DNA of 64,000 nucleotides from an uncultured Bacteroidales bacterium (GTDB lineage Bacteria > Bacteroidota > Bacteroidia > Bacteroidales > UBA11471), in the NCBI GenBank assembly GCA_944325415.1, contig CALUZW010000010.1:1-64000 (forward strand), read 5' to 3'. The translations under genes and the position numbers were made by a program. The notes under the pieces were generated by a model that made no database searches, had not been told where the DNA came from, and saw nothing but the letters and a program-made list of their open reading frames with translations. Position 1 is the first letter of the stretch. Every line of letters begins with the position of its first letter. Below are positions 63,302-64,000 of the stretch, one piece after another.

Positions 63302-64000
63302 TTAACATTCCAACAACATATCGTTTACCGTTCCACCCGGAGGTGTCATGGGCAAGACGTTACCCTCTTCTATCACACAGGCTTCGAGAAGGAAGGGTCC
63401 GGCGGTCGAGAGCATCTCGTCTATGGCAGCCGAGAGGTCGCTGCGCTCCATGACCCGACGCGAGGGTATGCCGTAGGCCTCGGCAATCTTCATGTAATCG
63501 GGATTGAGCATCGGCGTGAAGGAATATTTGCGGTTGAAGAACATGGCTTGCCACTGGCGGACGTTGCCCAGATAGTTGTTGTTGAGCAGAATCATCTTCA
63601 CGGGAGCTTTCTGTTCCATGACGGTGCCCAGTTCCTGCAAGTTCATCTGCAAGCCGCCGTCGCCCATAAAGACACACACCGTGCGGTCGGGTACGGCAAA
63701 AGTAGCTCCCACGGCTGCGGGAAGGCCAAAGCCCATTGTTCCCAATCCGCCCGAAGTAATGATACTGCGGTTACGGGAATATTTGAAGTAGCGGGCCGAC
63801 ATCATCTGATTCTGTCCCACGTCGGTAACCAGCACGGCTTCGTTGCGGGTGGCTTCACTCACGGCACGCACGACCTCACCCATGTTGAGGGGCCCGTGAC
63901 CGGGGTGTATTTCGGGCTCGATAACTCTGACACGCTCCTCTTCGGCATAAGGGGCAAACGATGCCAGCCACTCTTTGTGCTTGGCCGGCACCAGCAGGTC
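63302..64000 (-). CDS. ilvB: Acetolactate synthase large subunit, C-terminal part (cut by window end)
   Basis: This is the last 232 residues of IlvB, the ThDP-dependent enzyme that joins pyruvate with another 2-keto acid. The N-terminal part lies beyond the window, because the frame runs open to base 64000. Visible features are the ThDP-binding stretch VFMGDGGLQMNLQELGTV (GDG motif) followed by LLNNNYLGNVRQWQ, and the GLGTMGFGLPAAVGA segment. It is directly upstream of ilvN. In related genomes ilvD often precedes ilvB, but that region is not in view. Confidence 0.95.
   Translation of the reverse strand, partial: DLLVPAKHKEWLASFAPYAEEERVRVIEPEIHPGHGPLNMGEVVRAVSEATRNEAVLVTDVGQNQMMSARYFKYSRNRSIITSGGLGTMGFGLPAAVGATFAVPDRTVCVFMGDGGLQMNLQELGTVMEQKAPVKMILLNNNYLGNVRQWQAMFFNRKYSFTPMLNPDYMKIAEAYGIPSRRVMERSDLSAAIDEMLSTAGPFLLEACVIEEGNVLPMTPPGGTVNDMLLEC

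Noticed and set aside
1..64000. CRISPR arrays, insertion sequences, prophage, rRNA operons
   Set aside because: No regularly spaced repeats, transposase motifs, phage structural genes or 16S/23S sequence were seen.

Overview
The window is a chromosomal segment from a Bacteroidota bacterium, almost certainly order Bacteroidales. The evidence is the repeated Bacteroidota-type promoter (TTTG or TTG, 18-20 bases, then TAnnTTTG), the absence of Shine-Dalgarno sequences, a Bacteroidales-style ilv operon with an embedded acyl-ACP thioesterase, a TamL/TamB pair, meso-diaminopimelate dehydrogenase, and a secreted enzyme with a Por/type IX-like C-terminal tail. The moderately high G+C and the gene set would fit a gut genus such as Barnesiella or a relative; that placement is inference. 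Nearly everything is core chromosome. I see no prophage, insertion sequence, CRISPR array or rRNA operon.

Layout. 1-7350 (minus): PBP1A, ftsY and rimO, then a GT2/GT39-like glycosyltransferase pair. 7557-11190 (plus): pyrB-pyrI-flavin reductase-glyA, preceded by a leader that holds a terminator inside a small ORF. 11235-15206: one large secreted pectin enzyme (CE8 esterase plus PL1 lyase). 15228-20615 (minus): a MATE exporter with a hairpin-rich leader, a 6S-like RNA, then thrS-infC-rpmI-rplT. 20691-21600: an AT-rich island with two unknown genes and a broken remnant. 21615-28997: a TPR protein, a cytidylate-kinase-like protein, YjbQ, ddh, lgt and a DUF2156-GNAT fusion. 29128-35396: myo-inositol-phosphate synthase, a PagL-type deacylase and a four-gene overlapping operon (nucleotidyltransferase, ATP-grasp, CDP-alcohol phosphatidyltransferase, HAD), together an inositol-lipid locus. 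35445-45187: tRNA-Arg, rplY-pth-S4, ilvE, an HD protein, lptD, galE, perR-rubrerythrin and a DUF4491 protein. 45204-52372: rpiB, an AsmA-like protein and pstSCAB. 52378-60698 (minus): a thioredoxin-like protein interrupted by a frameshift at a dnaX-type slippery site, then TamL-TamB. 60826-64000 (minus): ilvB (cut by the window end)-ilvN-thioesterase-ilvC.

Themes. Envelope construction dominates (PBP1A, LptD, AsmA, TamL/TamB, Lgt, PagL-like, inositol lipids, glycosyltransferases), alongside translation (thrS-infC-rpmI-rplT, rplY-pth, rimO) and pyrimidine and branched-chain amino-acid synthesis. The most interesting non-textbook signals are regulatory RNA structures (pyrB leader, MATE leader, 6S-like RNA), the slippery-site frameshift, the DUF2156-GNAT fusion and the AT-rich orphan gene pair.
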